Positions 41,780-54,000 of a stretch of 64,000 nucleotides of DNA are shown here, in pieces (position 1 is the first letter of the stretch; every line of letters starts with the position of its first letter). The stretch lies in the NCBI RefSeq assembly GCF_000003195.3, contig NC_012878.2, positions 39,370,751 through 39,434,750 on the forward strand, given 5' to 3'. The notes beneath the pieces are model-generated. The model saw nothing but the letters and a program-made list of their open reading frames with translations. It searched no databases and was not told the DNA's origin. The translations under genes were made by a program, and so were the position numbers. This DNA comes from Sorghum bicolor. Taxonomy: Eukaryota; Streptophyta; Magnoliopsida; Poales; Poaceae.

Positions 41780-43946
41780 AACTCCCCCAAGCTTACCTCT
41801 TGTTCGTCTCTGAGCAAGGATTAGAAGTTGCTGCAATACTTTTAAAAATTGACGGTACACATGCTTTTAAATAAGATCTCATCTCTGAGTTAGAGTAAAC
41901 TGTCAAGACTTCAAACTTATTCATTTTACCTTTCACCATGGGACTTGTAACCGTCACTTCTGTCTTGAGTAGTTAAAAGATAGAACAGTCTAGCCAAGTG
42001 CCATGTCTTTTATTCTTGATCAGCTATAGCTCTGGTAGTTTTTGCAGATTTTCAAATAAAACTCAGAGATTCCTTTGTATGACTCTCTCATATCTCTCTT
42101 TTGTGGTATTTCTGGATCCTTACCAATGCAGTGATGGTATAAGCCTTCTCTCAAGATATGTAGTATTTGTGGTATAAGGCATAGTGACATTTACCTTCTC
42201 TCTCACCCTACTCTAATAAGGCTTTTAATATCTGGAGCTCATAGGTGGGAGATAAAATATACATACTTACAAGACATTTATTGTATAGTCAAACCATGGA
42301 TCCAAAGAAACAAATCAATAAGTCGAATCAAGATGTGCATGTGTGGCGAATGAATGGTGTATGATGGTGATGGTGAAAACAATGGTGAAAGTCTAATTCT
42401 ACTTTTGCTCTTTTGAAGGGGTACATACCTTTCTTGCTTTTTTGAAATTTTGTGAGGATAATGAGATGCTCTATCTTTTTTTTTCCTCTCAGGTGGGTAT
42501 CTTGTACCCCTAATTCTACTGTCGGACACTTGTCCATTTTTACCTCTCGTCTCACTCTTTCTTTTCTTTCGAGGTTCCGGGCACTTGCCCTTTTTATTTC
42601 CTCGTATCTTTTTTTTTCTTTTTTTCTTTTTTTTAGAGCACTCATCTCATGAGATAATATAGCAAGTGGTAGTAACAAGATAACTTGAGCATTTATTTTA
42701 TAGAGAAAAACAGAAATGTTTTTGGCTATTCTCTCCGGATTTGGTGTAGAATATTTTTGGGTGGTTCTGGAGATGGAAATGGATGGATATATGTGGATGG
42801 TACTTCCGGAGTAGAAGCAGCATATGTGAGTGAACGTGCAAGTGAATCTTGATTTAACCACATGACAAGCTCCTAAGGGTCTACACAGCTTGACCACACT
42901 CAATGCTCATAAGCAGTAAAAAGTAAATGTGTGGCTCAAACTCTAGCAAGCATGTATATATGACTGTGGTAGGAATTTAAACTCTCGTCATACAGGAACT
43001 CATCATGCAATATTTTAAATATTTTAAAAGATAAAATTCTCCAGAATTCTAGCATCTCTAGGAACAGATAAACATCAGCTCAACCTTCCCATATCATATC
43101 CGTTAACAACTTAGACTTCAGATTAAGTTTTCATCCCACAAGTTTAGGTTTAGAGCAAGCTTTAAATTATAACAGTTATGTCTAAACTTGAGAGAGAACT
43201 TTAAATTTGCAAATTAAGCAGAGCAACTATTCATCATATCCATGCTAGAGTTTTATTTATTAGAATCCAGTTTAGCATAGCCACTTTATTTATTTATTAA
43301 ACACACTAAGCAAAAGACATATATTTATATAGGCACAAAATCTTTATTTTGTTTTTTCCTAGTTTATGTATATTTATATTCTAATATAATATAAGTGTAA
43401 AGATAGATAGAAATACTTATCGGGATAAATGAGGGTGCTCTCCCCCAAGCTGAATTTTGACGTAATTTCTCTTGATGTAGCTAGCAGGTGGCAGAGGTGT
43501 ATTTGAAAGTCACCAGCATTCTGACAGCGATTAGAATGTCCTCCGTCTGCTAGTCTTCTTGATTCTTAAATTCTGTGGAGCTCAAATAGACAACAAAGCT
43601 TGTGGAACTGGTTAAGTGTTAGCATAAATATCTAGCCTTTATCATGTTGAGACTCCTCAATAAATGTTACTCCCTGCTTTTATATTTTCATTTTATAGAG
43701 CAGAAAAGAAATATTTATTTTATTTTTATGCCACCATAGTGAATGTACTTATGGGTTTCATGCCACTCGTATACTCACATGGGGCTTACTGTTTTTAACA
43801 TTTTTATTTTCTTTTTAGGATAGTACGAACATAATTAACTAAGTAAACTATTTAAAATAATTGAAAGGGAAAGGATAACTACCAAGTTTACCTCTTGGCA
43901 AGGCGTTCGGTATTTTTAAGTCCTCCGAACGGGACTCTCCTCTTTC
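41780..43946. other. RT-E non-coding 3' interior
   Basis: Starts with the PPT (minus strand TTGGGGGAGTT, 41780-41790). The rest is AT-rich with a T-rich patch at 42470-42640 and no motif of RT, RNase H, integrase or an envelope-like protein in either direction. In an autonomous Athila element the pol domains and an env-like ORF would occupy this position; they are absent. Confidence 0.7.
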
Positions 43947-44633
43947 TTAATTGTCCTGGGATTCGTTGGGTGGTGGAGTCGGTACTTCCGGCGGCGCCTC
44001 CTCTTCATGTATAGTTATCTTCTCTCTCCACACCTGACTCGGTGCTACGGTCTCCTCTGGATAATTATATTTAAACTGTATGTCTTCTGACCTTGTCACT
44101 TCTCCTTCATAGTCTGCCCATCCGTCCTTGATAATTTCCCTCCTCTGGTTGCAGTTGCGTCGCTTTCTAACCTGCTTAGATTCTTCAATGATATAGTTAG
44201 GGTCAGTAAAATAGCGGCGTACCTTCTCTGAGGGGAAGTGCATATGGACTTCTCCAGTTCCAATGTAGATGATTGCTTTAACGGTGTTGAGGAACGGTCT
44301 TCGAAGGATGATGGGTGGATCGTATTCGTCTTCTCCCATGTCAATAACCTGAAAGTCTGTGTAGACAAAATGATCGTCTATTTTGACTGGGACATCAGTT
44401 ACTATTCCTTTAACTTCTCGAAACGTCTGATCTGCCATCTGGAGTTGAATGTATGTTGGTCTTAGGGGCATGGTCCCGAACAAGAGCCAATAGGTGACTG
44501 CGGCCATTATGTTGATGCCCGATCCAGTGTCGCAAGTTGTCTTGTAGAAGTTGTATCCATTTATGGAGCAATAGATGCTTGGCATTCCTGGGTCATCCTT
44601 TTTGGTCAGACACGGTGACTTAAGTTGATGATC
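43947..44633 (-). pseudogene. RT-E second retropepsin-like domain
   Basis: In the same frame as the preceding domain but after a TAA at 44634-44636. The reading KKDDPGMPSIYCSINGY leads into an aspartic protease active site TTCDTGSGINIM (catalytic Asp codon 44529-44531), then LQMADQTFREVKGIV and PPIILRRPFLNTV, where G of the usual ILGRPFL is R. It ends in an acidic, proline-rich tail at 43947. It has the complete lead-in (DPG-P-I-C-I) found before the protease of Athila-type Gag-Pro. This is the second such domain in a row. Confidence 0.8.
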
Positions 44634-45785
44634 TTAGCCTCCATGAACTGCAGTGACCATCTTAGCTGACTTGGTCCACGCTTGCTTGTTCCTGTTCCTC
44701 CTGTTGGTCCTCTTCCTTGATTCATGTCTAGATTGATTTGGGATTTGTGTAGTCTTGTTCTTGAAGAAAAATGTCTCCTTTCTTCCCTTGATGTAGAAAC
44801 TGATCTTGGCAGCACTGGCGTAGATGACAGCTCCCGCGGTGTTTAAGAATGGCCTACCTAAGATGATGGGTGCTCTCTCATCATTACCGGTCTCTATCAC
44901 CACAAAGTCTGCTAGGGCATACAAGGTACCAACTCGGACACAAAGGTTCTTCAATATTCCTTTTGGAAAACTTAACGCCTGATCTGCAAACTGCAAACAC
45001 ATGGTTGTTTCTAATAAAGGATATGTAAAGAATTTTTCATAGAGTACCCTGGGTATAATGTTGACACTAGAGCCAAAGTCGCAGAGTGCTTCTGGCACGT
45101 CCACCATGGCGATGGCGATCGGGATGACGGGCCGTCCTGGACCTCCTCTCTTGACCGGCAGAAGGTCAATAGTAACTTCAGTGACAGGGTTACTCCAGTT
45201 ATTACCTGCATCAAACATGTCTACAAGATTTGCAGATTGTAATCCTTCCGGTTGTGATGGTATACCGGGGTTAGTAGTAGGAACAGCAGCAGCTATTTGA
45301 TTTAACGGGGATTCAAACATTTTATTAAAGCTAATTTGATTCTTGATGGCAGTAGAGAAATTATCCATTCTATTATTTATATTTTCTAGCATTTTATCAT
45401 TAGATGCCAATTTCCTAGATAGGTTATCCATTAGCTTTCCTTGATTAGACACTAACTCTCTCAGAGGTGGAAAATTATTATTATTGTTGTAAGAATTGTT
45501 ACCTTGATAATTACCTGAGTAGTTATGCCTCTGTTGATTCCAACCTTGATTTTGTTGAGGACGGTTGTAGTAGTAGTAGTTGTTGTTGTTGTTGATGTAG
45601 TTCACATCCTCAAGCATCTCAGGACAGTGGCTGCCTGAGTGTCCAGTGTCTCCACACTCCTCACAAGTGATGTGAGAGTCGTAGATGTGCATAACTTCTT
45701 TCTTGTCTCCAGCTCTATCATCGAGCTTCTTCATAAGCAGGTCTAGCTTTGTAGACAGCATGTCTACCTCCTTGAGCTGATGCAT
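44634..45785 (-). pseudogene. RT-E Gag zinc knuckle and first retropepsin-like domain
   Basis: Starts near a CCHC knuckle (CEECGDTGHSGSHC, about 45665-45620), then an asparagine/tyrosine-rich run, a coiled-coil-like stretch (NQGKLMDNLSRKLASNDKML), and a protease-like domain with ALCDFGSSVNIIP (Asp codon 45078-45080), LQFADQALSFPKGIL and APIILGRPFLNTAGAVIY. The active-site phrase has F in place of T/S/L, so activity is doubtful, but the fold signature is clear. It is separated from the upstream Gag by a TAG at 45825-45827 in the same frame. Confidence 0.8.
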
Positions 45786-45824
45786 ACCTCCACCTTTCTT
45801 GCATGTCTGGGTCCTCTCTTCATT

Positions 45825-46569
45825 CTAGTTTTGGTTGGACGCCATCTTCTCTACAAGAGCTTTGGCTTGCGGTATGGTAAGTGATAAGAATGCTCCTCCA
45901 GCTGCAGCATCCATGGTTTCTCGAGCACTGTTGCCGAGCCCATGATAAAATGTCTGCATTAGTAGCCAACTATCCATTTTATGATGGGGACATTCTAGGA
46001 TGTAGTCTTGGAAGCGCTCCCATGCTTCTGGAACAGATTCATCATGTTGTTGCTGAAAACTTGTAATCTTCCCACGGAGAGCATTGGTCTTGCCCATGGG
46101 AAAGAACTTAGCCAGAAAGTTTGTTGAGCAGAGTGCCCACTTAGTATTCTTCTCCTAACAGTGAGAATGGGAAGAGGCGAAGTAGTATAGCATCTCTGCA
46201 GATTCCTGATATGGTGAATGTGCTGCAAATCTCCAGAAAGTGTTGGAGATGAGCACTTGCGTCCTCGTGTGCCTTCCCACAGAACTGGTTGGATTGCACC
46301 ATGTTGATAAGTCCAGGCTTGAGCTCAAAGTTGCCGTCGATCTCTGCAGCAGGTCCAGTGCGGATGTTGTCCATAGTGGGAGCTGAGAACTCATGAATTG
46401 ATTTGTTCGCCATGGCTTCGAACTCTGAAGATAAGTTCCGGTAATCTTCTTGATTGGATGAAGCTTCTTGCTGAAGTGTTGATGATCTCTTCTTGAGTTT
46501 GGCTCTTGTTTTCCTGAATAAGACTTCGGGATTGTCAACAAAATTTCCTGGAAGATGTCTTCTATTCAT
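45825..46569 (-). pseudogene. RT-E Gag N-terminal and core
   Basis: ATG at 46569. The Gag core includes EDASAHLQHFLEICSTF and the RLFPFSLLG motif, then a frameshift at about 46145-46160, after which the core resumes (FFPMGKTNALRGKI, ESVPEAWERFQDYI, QTFYHGLG), ending at TAG 45825-45827. These motifs are typical of Athila-lineage Gag in grasses. The small indel and stop make this copy unable to make full Gag. Confidence 0.85.
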
Positions 46570-46701
46570 ACATTCCCCTGCATAAGATAAAATAGGAAAA
46601 TATCAGGGTAAAACTGTATGAGAGAATAGATAATCTCAATCACATTAGTGATGCGAATGATAACTCAAAATCTATATCTATTCTTGATTACTAATCAACC
46701 T

Positions 46702-46719
46702 TCCCCGGCAACGGCGCCA
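46702..46719 (-). other. RT-E primer binding site (tRNA-Asp)
   Basis: Minus strand TGGCGCCGTTGCCGGGGA is complementary to the 3' end of plant tRNA-Asp, the primer used by Athila-type elements. It lies eight bases inside the 5' LTR. Confidence 0.88.
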
Positions 46720-46727
46720 AAAATGCT

Positions 46728-48390
46728 TGTTGGGTATTCTTAACATCATTACCAAAAGTAGACTTAGTTTTCTAATTCTAGTAACGGTGCCAAAAATGTC
46801 AAACCTATCCCTCATACCACTTAAGCCAAGTTGTCATCCCCAGCATGACATGAGAGACGCGGTATTGAAATATGCAATTGCTCTTCTAAATAAATAATGA
46901 ATGGGATCTCCAAGCGCACAAATTAATACCGATGTAGCATTTTAACCGGGAAGTATTCCAGGTATTGTTATTTATATTTTTACCACTAGGAAAGGATTAA
47001 CAATCATCAATATTGATTACAGAAAAGAATATGAGATTGAGTATCTATCATTGCATGTATAATTGAGAACATTTATCTAACTCTTTCATACAGGGGTAAG
47101 TGTCACATAAAAGATATAAAGTAATGAATAGTGACAAAGATAATTAATCTGATCAGCATAACTTAGCCACATAATAAATATGATAAGCACCTCAATTAGA
47201 TACTCTAGAAAGTCATTAGCATGGAATTAGAACGAACTACAAGAATATTTCCAAAGTTATTCTCAACTATATAGTCTAGCATTATCATAGTTAGTGCAAG
47301 CATACTTAGCAATCATTGTGAGACAAGACTACACCCATGCATAGTGATATTAGCAAGGTAAATGAGAAACATAGCAATCACTCCCCTGTAATAATATTGC
47401 TCTGCCAGCCCAATACAGGAGAGGGGGACTATATAAGAATCAATGAAGCTGTCACTATCACGAACTACCCCACGATCTGGCATATTGGGTACAATCGCAG
47501 ATAAATACGGTATAAGCACCACACCTACACAATATCTATCATTTACCCATAGATCCGATGGATAAACGCTATACGATCCTAAACATGTATATAGATCCAA
47601 TCTAAGTAAGCCAAGTACATAACTATGATAAACTAAGAACAATATAATCTTGAATATAAGCAAATAGAGCAAAGTCATAAGCAATATATTGAAGTAGAAC
47701 AAAGTCATATTCATAATATTGAAGAACAAAGATGATTAGAAGAACAATTAGAAGCACAATTAGAGAATTACTAAGAATCCTCTTGATAGATCCGGAAACC
47801 AATCGAAGATTGACTCCTTCTAGTTCTAATCCTATGTAGCTATGCTAATCTAGATATCTAATTGATGTGGTGGCTTTAATCTTGATCAGGGGCTTCTTCT
47901 CCCTTGAGGAATAATGAATTAGGGTTGAGAGGCTCTCTCCTCCAGGGGCCAGGGGGTCTGGTTTTATAAACCCTTCAAGTGAATATGGGCCATTGGATCA
48001 AACCGACATTGATTGTATGGTTTAGATTGATCCTTTAGGTCGGTGGAGATTGATCCCGAAAGAGAGTCCTGATTGGAGTCCAACAGGCGGTGGGCGCCCA
48101 GGGCAACTGGCCGGGCGCCCAGTGCCTCGCCCCGTTCGGCCTCCGCTTCCTTCCCGTGGCTTCTGGAGTCTTCTAGATGTAAGATAATTGCGCGGCACGT
48201 TGATATCTCTATGTAATTCCGACGTGTGGGCCTTTCTTCCGTATTTCCTGATAACCCCCTGCAGAAATAGACAAACACCAAAACTCGTGGAATTCTGTGA
48301 GATAAAACCCTAAGTCTAGATGTTGATTTCATTTGGATCCTTTTCTTTGTTTATTTGATAATTAAATTTGATACTTAAGGACCGTCAACA
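46728..48390 (-). repeat. RT-E 5' LTR
   Basis: 1663 bp partner of 40096-41779; same ends. Differences are scattered substitutions and a shorter 21-bp repeat block at about 48085-48120. Confidence 0.93.
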
Positions 48391-50352
48391 TAGCCCACTT
48401 TGCCAAAGTTGCTAAAAAGTCCTATTTTAATGTTTATTGCATATTCCATTAATCAAATTACAAGATCATGGTTTAGTAGAGCACTAGCATAAGCTACCCA
48501 ATGCAAAACCATAGGTGACAAGGTATAAGATCAATACTAGAAAATCCTTAAGAAGGAGACACATGAAATATGAATTGTGTGATTAAAGTTATTAGGAAAA
48601 CAAGGATGATCCCATGCTATACTTGCCTTGAAACTCAAATCCTTCTTTTAGTTCCAAAACTTCTACTATCAGCTTCTTGATCACCACGTAAAGCTCACCG
48701 TCTATACTCAGTCACCACATCAACAACAATCATTCAGAGGCAATCATACAAAGCAAACAAATCTATAATTAGAACAGTACACCAACAGTAGAAACTAAAA
48801 ATGAAAAATTTATAAAATGAATCTACATTGCACTACAATCACATAGACGTAAAGATCATGAAAATCGGAGCTATAATGAAGAAGATATGAATTTTCTAAG
48901 ATTTTCTTTAGAAAAGTAATTAATTAAATAGGGTCACGAAATTAAAAAGCTTCAAACTGGTAAAACAGTGAGACGAACATGTACATCTCGTGATTACGAA
49001 TCTAACGCAATTTGAATGGGTCACATTGGAGTTAAAACGAATATTTTATGACCAAAACAAAATGAGTGGCAATTTTGTAAATACAGAAAATGTATTTTGA
49101 ATCAAACCGTCGGGAATTACGTTTTCAAAACCAGAAAGCGTAATCAGTGTTAGTGCTTTGGACTGCGGGTTATATCTTTAAAAACGTTAGGGGTTGGATC
49201 GCGCTTGGGGCCGTTGGATCGCGCTTGGACGGTCGCGACAAGATCGGGGTGGGGAAGAGAGAGCTGGCTGGCCGGAGTTGGGACCGAACCCGGCGGCGCC
49301 ATGGCTGGTGATGGCCGGCGTTCGTCAATCTGTCGATTTAGAGCATGATTCAAGGAATCAAAGGCACAGGGAGATAGAGTAGCTTACTGTGATCTCACCT
49401 AGGGCAAAACCGATGTCGGGGAGAGACTAGGGCGCGCTCGCGACAGAGGATGGCGGACAACCGAGCTCTGCAAGGTTCGGCGAGGTCAAGCAAAGCATAG
49501 AAAGCACGGAAAAGAGAAAGAAAAGGCTCGGTGACTTCCCAAAGATGACGAGAAGCTTGGCCAGGAACTCACGGGGGCGGAGACGCGATGTAACGGGACT
49601 TCAACCTCGGCGGCGATCTCGTGATTTTTCGCGGCGGCTGCAGCTCGGCTAGGGCTCGGGTATGTGCCATAATTGGGGTTGGGGAGTTCGGCGAGGCCAT
49701 GGCTTCTATTTAAGAGGAACCCGCGCGGTCGGTGCTCAATTCAGGGTAGAGTCCAGCTTGGACACGAGGTGGAAGAAGGTCCTGACAGGTGGACCCCACT
49801 TGTCTGTGACTCAAGGGCATGGGACCCGCTCATCAGTGGAAGAAGAGAGGGAAGGGGTGCTGGCGCGGGCGTGAGAGCTAGCTGGGCCGCGACCTACTGC
49901 GCGCACTGTGCCGGGAACAAGAATGGAGCAGGCCAAGGGAAAAAGAAAGGGGAAGGGAAGGATCTGGGCCTTCGTACCGATTTCCAGGGAGAGGGAGGAA
50001 GAGAAAATAAATAACTTTCCAATTTTATTTTCAAACCTTTGCTTAACTAGATTTCAAGAGAATTTGAAAACCTTTTGAAACTCAAAAACAACCACTCAGA
50101 CAAAATAAATTGCAGCAGCATGGATGCTCAACATGTAGCTAAACCTTAGGTTAAATTTTAATTTGATGACAAATATTATTTCCCTATATTTCATGGGCAT
50201 AAAAATACACAATTAAATCAAATTTCTCATATTTTGAAAACTTGCAAATTTTAAGGTGTTACAATTCTACCCCCTTAAAATGAATCTCGTCCTCAAGATT
50301 CGGTTGGTGCTTACTCAAACAAGTGCACGTATGTATTTCTTATATCCAAATC

Positions 50353-51011
50353 TGTTGATGCAAAAGCTGATCTGCAAACACAAAGGGCTAATACCCGATT
50401 TAAACGTTAAGGCGTGCCAGCCGATTTGACCTTACTATTGGCAAAGGTGATAACTCGAATACTTTGGTTCGGACAACAGCGATGCGCCCGGATGCCACGG
50501 CCAAGAGGTATTCACGCGGAACTTGAGAATACGCCGAGCTTAAGTCGACGAACTCCTAAGAACTCATAATAAAAAGGAAAATATGACAAAGTCATCAAAA
50601 AAGTAGATGCTGGAATATGAGTAAAAACGTGTGTTTGATTGATAGATGTCTCGATTACAAGGCCCTAGGGTCTACATTTATACTCTGCTCAAAAGAGCTA
50701 CAACCAGACACGACTAGAACTCGAATTCCAAATTAAACAAAATCCATATACAAAACGATTTAAATAACTAAGGAAAAACATAAATCTATCTCCCCGTGAC
50801 AGCCTGGGACGCCACCATGGACCAATCGGCAATCTCCAAGTCTTTCCCCCGCGTCATCGGCAGATTCTTCACCGCAATCACCGGCAGAGGTTAATGTTAG
50901 CCATTGGCACAGACACATTACCATCCATGGACTTAGCTACATCTCGCCGTCTCCTCATCGGCAACCATCCTCATCGGCAACTCTCCTGCAGACCAGCTAC
51001 CTTTGCCCTGT
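50353..51011 (-). mobile_element. Truncated LTR of the RT-C family
   Basis: Begins TGTTGATGCAAAAGC, the reverse of the end of the RT-C LTR, and follows that LTR in reverse for about 650 bp with many substitutions, including the TATA region (about 50680) and several ATCGGC words. It stops at 51011, about 45-50 bp short of the expected ...GGTGTCAACA end, exactly where RT-F begins. It therefore inserted into RT-D and was later split by RT-F. Whether it is a solo LTR or the end of a full element cannot be told from this window. Confidence 0.8.
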
Positions 51012-54000
51012 TGTAACATCCTCGATGTTACGGTTACTAAAATCGGATCATGGCATCATCAGCATTGCACAGCATAGTTGTTAAGCACACCTTGATGCAT
51101 CAACTTAAAATGAGTTTAATTTGGTTGAATGTGCTTAGGGAATTAAAGTGTGTTTATCTTGTTAGTGAGGCTTGAGTTGGTTGCTAGAACCCTAGGGTGA
51201 AGGTTTTCCGAAGGCTTGGGGGGGGAAATACCCTGATTTTTTAACCCTAGATTTGCCCCCTTTCACACAATTTGAAAACTAAGCAAAATGTGAGGTTGAG
51301 TTCAAAAGCAAAGTTGTAGATCTTGTCAAGATGTACAACTTTGGTGTTTTGAGTTTTTGGAGTTTCAATACAAAATTCAAAGTAATTTTGAAAATACAGA
51401 TTTCCAGAAAGTGTCCCCTTTTCCAATTTAAACCTCCAATTCAAAATCCATTGGGAATTTTAAAACGTGGTCAACACTAAAGTTGTAGAGCACAAAAAGT
51501 TGAGCAACTTTCATGTTGGGAGTTTTTCAAGTTGTTTAGGAAAAACAAAAGTAATTTTAGAAATTCTGATTTGCCCCAATTCAAAAATTTGAATTTCCTT
51601 GAATTGGGATTTGAAATCCAAACTGTTTTGTCAAATTCATCTTGTTCCACTCAGATTTGGCTTTGGTCACCAAAAGAAGTTTTGTAGTTTATAAAATTGT
51701 GCACAACTTTTGTTTTGATGGAATTTTGTGTTCAGTTCAAATTTTGGGTGAATTCCACAAAAGTCAGAAAAAGGGGGATAAGGGTCTGCTACAGTGATCC
51801 GATATGGATCACCGGCTCCCTGTCCAGCGCAGCCGCCGCGCGAGCAGCGCCACGTGCATGCGTGCGTGCACGCAGCTGCTTGCTGCCAGGGTCGCCAGGC
51901 AACATGGATGCCCCGGGCTTGCTTTCCCCTCCATTTGAGCTCAGCGTGGACGACGCCGTGCGTTTCCTCCGTCCTGAGCCAAAGAACCCGACGAGTCTTT
52001 CTCTCCCAAATTCACCATAACCACTCCTTCCCGAGCCAATTTGAGCATCCCAGAGTCTTCGTCACCTTCGTGCGAACCCAGTGCACCCCCAAACTCCCTC
52101 TCTAACCCCCTCAAACGCCAGAGCTCCTCCCTCTTCTCCAACTCCGGCCGAGACCGCCGCCGCGGAGTTCTTCGCGTGGCCACGGTGTTCCAGTGAGTAT
52201 CACACCCCGCTGGCGACTGTTTCAAGTTCCTTCCGTGCCCCGGTTGCTCATGCGCTCGCTCCCTCTCTTTGAATGTGAGCAGGATCACCGGAACGAGCTT
52301 GCCGAAGCCAGAGCCCCCGCCCGACGACACTGCCTCCGTCGCCAGCAGGTTCAGCTGCTTCCCCGAGCCTTGCAGCGTGAGCACCATCCTCCCCAACCCC
52401 TGTGGAAGCTCGCTAGGCCGTCGGCTTGCACTCTACCGGGTCCTGGTGGCCGGCCGATAGTCGGCCATGGCGGCCGTCCGCCGGTGACGCGGTTGCGATA
52501 GACAGAGGGCGGTAGAGCGCGAGTAAGTGGTAGGGATCGGTCCGCGGAAGTGAGGCGGAGCTGATGCGCACGCGCGCGGGGGCCGGGGACCTCGCTAACG
52601 GCCGCCGGAGCTGCGGAAGCGCCGTCGTGCGTGAAGGGGACGAAACTGACAGGTGGGGTCGTCCTGTCAGTGTCTCGCTGGAAGAGGGGGGGGGATCCTG
52701 ACGAGCAGGGCCCGCTCGTCAGTGGCCGCGTGAGAGAGAGCGCGCGCGCAGTCCGCGCGGGAGAGCGCTCGCGGGCCGTCTTGGGCTGGATCCAAGCAGG
52801 CCGCCGGTGCAGCACAGTGCACTTTCTCTTTTTCCTTTTTGGTTAAAAATGCTTGATGTTTGAAATTGTGTAATAAATTGTGTGGTGATCCAAAAATCAT
52901 GGAAATTTTTGTATAAATTCCCTGAAATAGTTAGGACCCAAGAAAAATATTAGGCTCTGTTTTCTGATAGCTTGCCAGGATATAAAAAAAATTGGCTCTT
53001 TTAATTAGCAAATAAAACTGTGATGAATTTTAATAATTTATCAGTATGTCCAAAAATCACCAAATTTTGTGGAGAGCCTCTGAGTATTATTCTCTGTCTC
53101 CACACAAAGTTTGGTGACATTTGGATAATGTTTGAGCAAAATATTGTTAAATCCTTATTTAGTAATTAAATAATAATTCTAGAATAATTACATAATAATT
53201 AGTTAATTGCTCAAGATTAGGATTTGGGTGATTTTGGGATTATGTGATGTCCTGAGGTCATTAACCCTAATGACCTTTGGCATTTAATTATTGTTTGGCC
53301 TTAATGCTTAATTACTGTCATTAGTGATTAATTAAGAGTTAATTAAGGTAACTAGGATTAATAATTAATTAATTCAGAATAATTATGGATTAAGAAAAAT
53401 ATTAATTTACAGATACCACCTCTTGGGTAAAGACACTTAGTTGTTAAACAACTTTATTTATTAGTTTATTCTGAGTTGCACCAAGAAGGCAAGTTGTACT
53501 CGACTTAGCCCTTCTTGCACAGTTGTCATATGCATATCATGAGCATTCATCCTTTTGCGTATAGTGCACGTGACCGAAGGAGCGCCCGTTGAACCGAACC
53601 CCGAGGTCGGTGCTCCGTTCGAGGAAGTCAGATCCGAGACTTGGGAAGTCTCCGAGGGTCCCTCTCTGCCCTGCAACCAAGGCAAGCCCCGGATGCATTA
53701 ACCCCTCCTTGAATGTTTTAAATCTTTTATCACTTATGAATTGAAAATGCTGCATTAGGTAGTTGAGAATTGGGTTAACCTACTTGCTGCATTTACTACC
53801 TTGATATTTGTTATCTTGTCCTTGGCACCTGTTTTGTTTTAAAACTGCGTAGCGATGCTTAGCTCTGCTACTAGATAGGTTTTCAAACAAGAAAGTTTGA
53901 AGAGTTGTTGTAGAATACACTTATGGTCAATGATGTTTCAATTTGAGACCGGTCGGTGGACTTGCTTTAAGAATGGAGTCTTAAAGTAGTGTCTCCAACT

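Larger units (their letters stand above)
40096..48390 (-). mobile_element. RT-E: Athila-like element lacking reverse transcriptase
   Basis: 8.3 kb, minus orientation, LTRs 40096-41779 (1684 bp) and 46728-48390 (1663 bp) beginning TGTTGGGTATTC and ending TCAACA, flanked by TSD TAGCC (40091-40095 and 48391-48395). It has a tRNA-Asp PBS and a PPT. The only coding sequence is Gag followed by two tandem retropepsin-like domains (46569-43947). I find no RT, RNase H or integrase motif in the remaining 2.2 kb, so it would depend on enzymes from a partner element. The LTRs are about 98% identical by eye, so it moved recently despite this. Confidence 0.9.
39131..50263 (-). mobile_element. RT-D: Tekay-family LTR, split by RT-E
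   Basis: On the minus strand an LTR begins TGTAACACC at 50263 and ends near 39131. Removing RT-E and its TSD copy leaves about 2.83 kb, close to the 2.78 kb RT-B LTR, with which it shares long diverged matches (for example 39720-40090 with the reverse of 33500-33890). A PPT-like run (TTTTAAGGGGGTAGAAT on the minus strand, 50264-50280) and CTTGAGGACGAGATTC lie just upstream, so this is the 3' LTR of a minus-strand element whose body is cut at 50352 by another insertion. The RT-D and RT-B LTRs are old relatives in opposite orientation. Confidence 0.8.

Noticed and set aside
42278..42903. Lys/Glu-rich minus-strand ORFs in the RT-E interior
   Set aside because: Generated by a T-rich patch; no polymerase or envelope motif.
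49662..50014. Open frames of 70-113 codons near 49.7-50.0 kb
   Set aside because: Inside the RT-D LTR GC-rich block; no family and no counterpart frame in the RT-B LTR.
51697..52900. Several open frames of 60-195 codons on both strands in GC-rich DNA, repeated at 62000-63200
   Set aside because: They lie in the two LTR copies of RT-F; the repetition only reflects LTR identity, and no frame shows a domain or conserved start.
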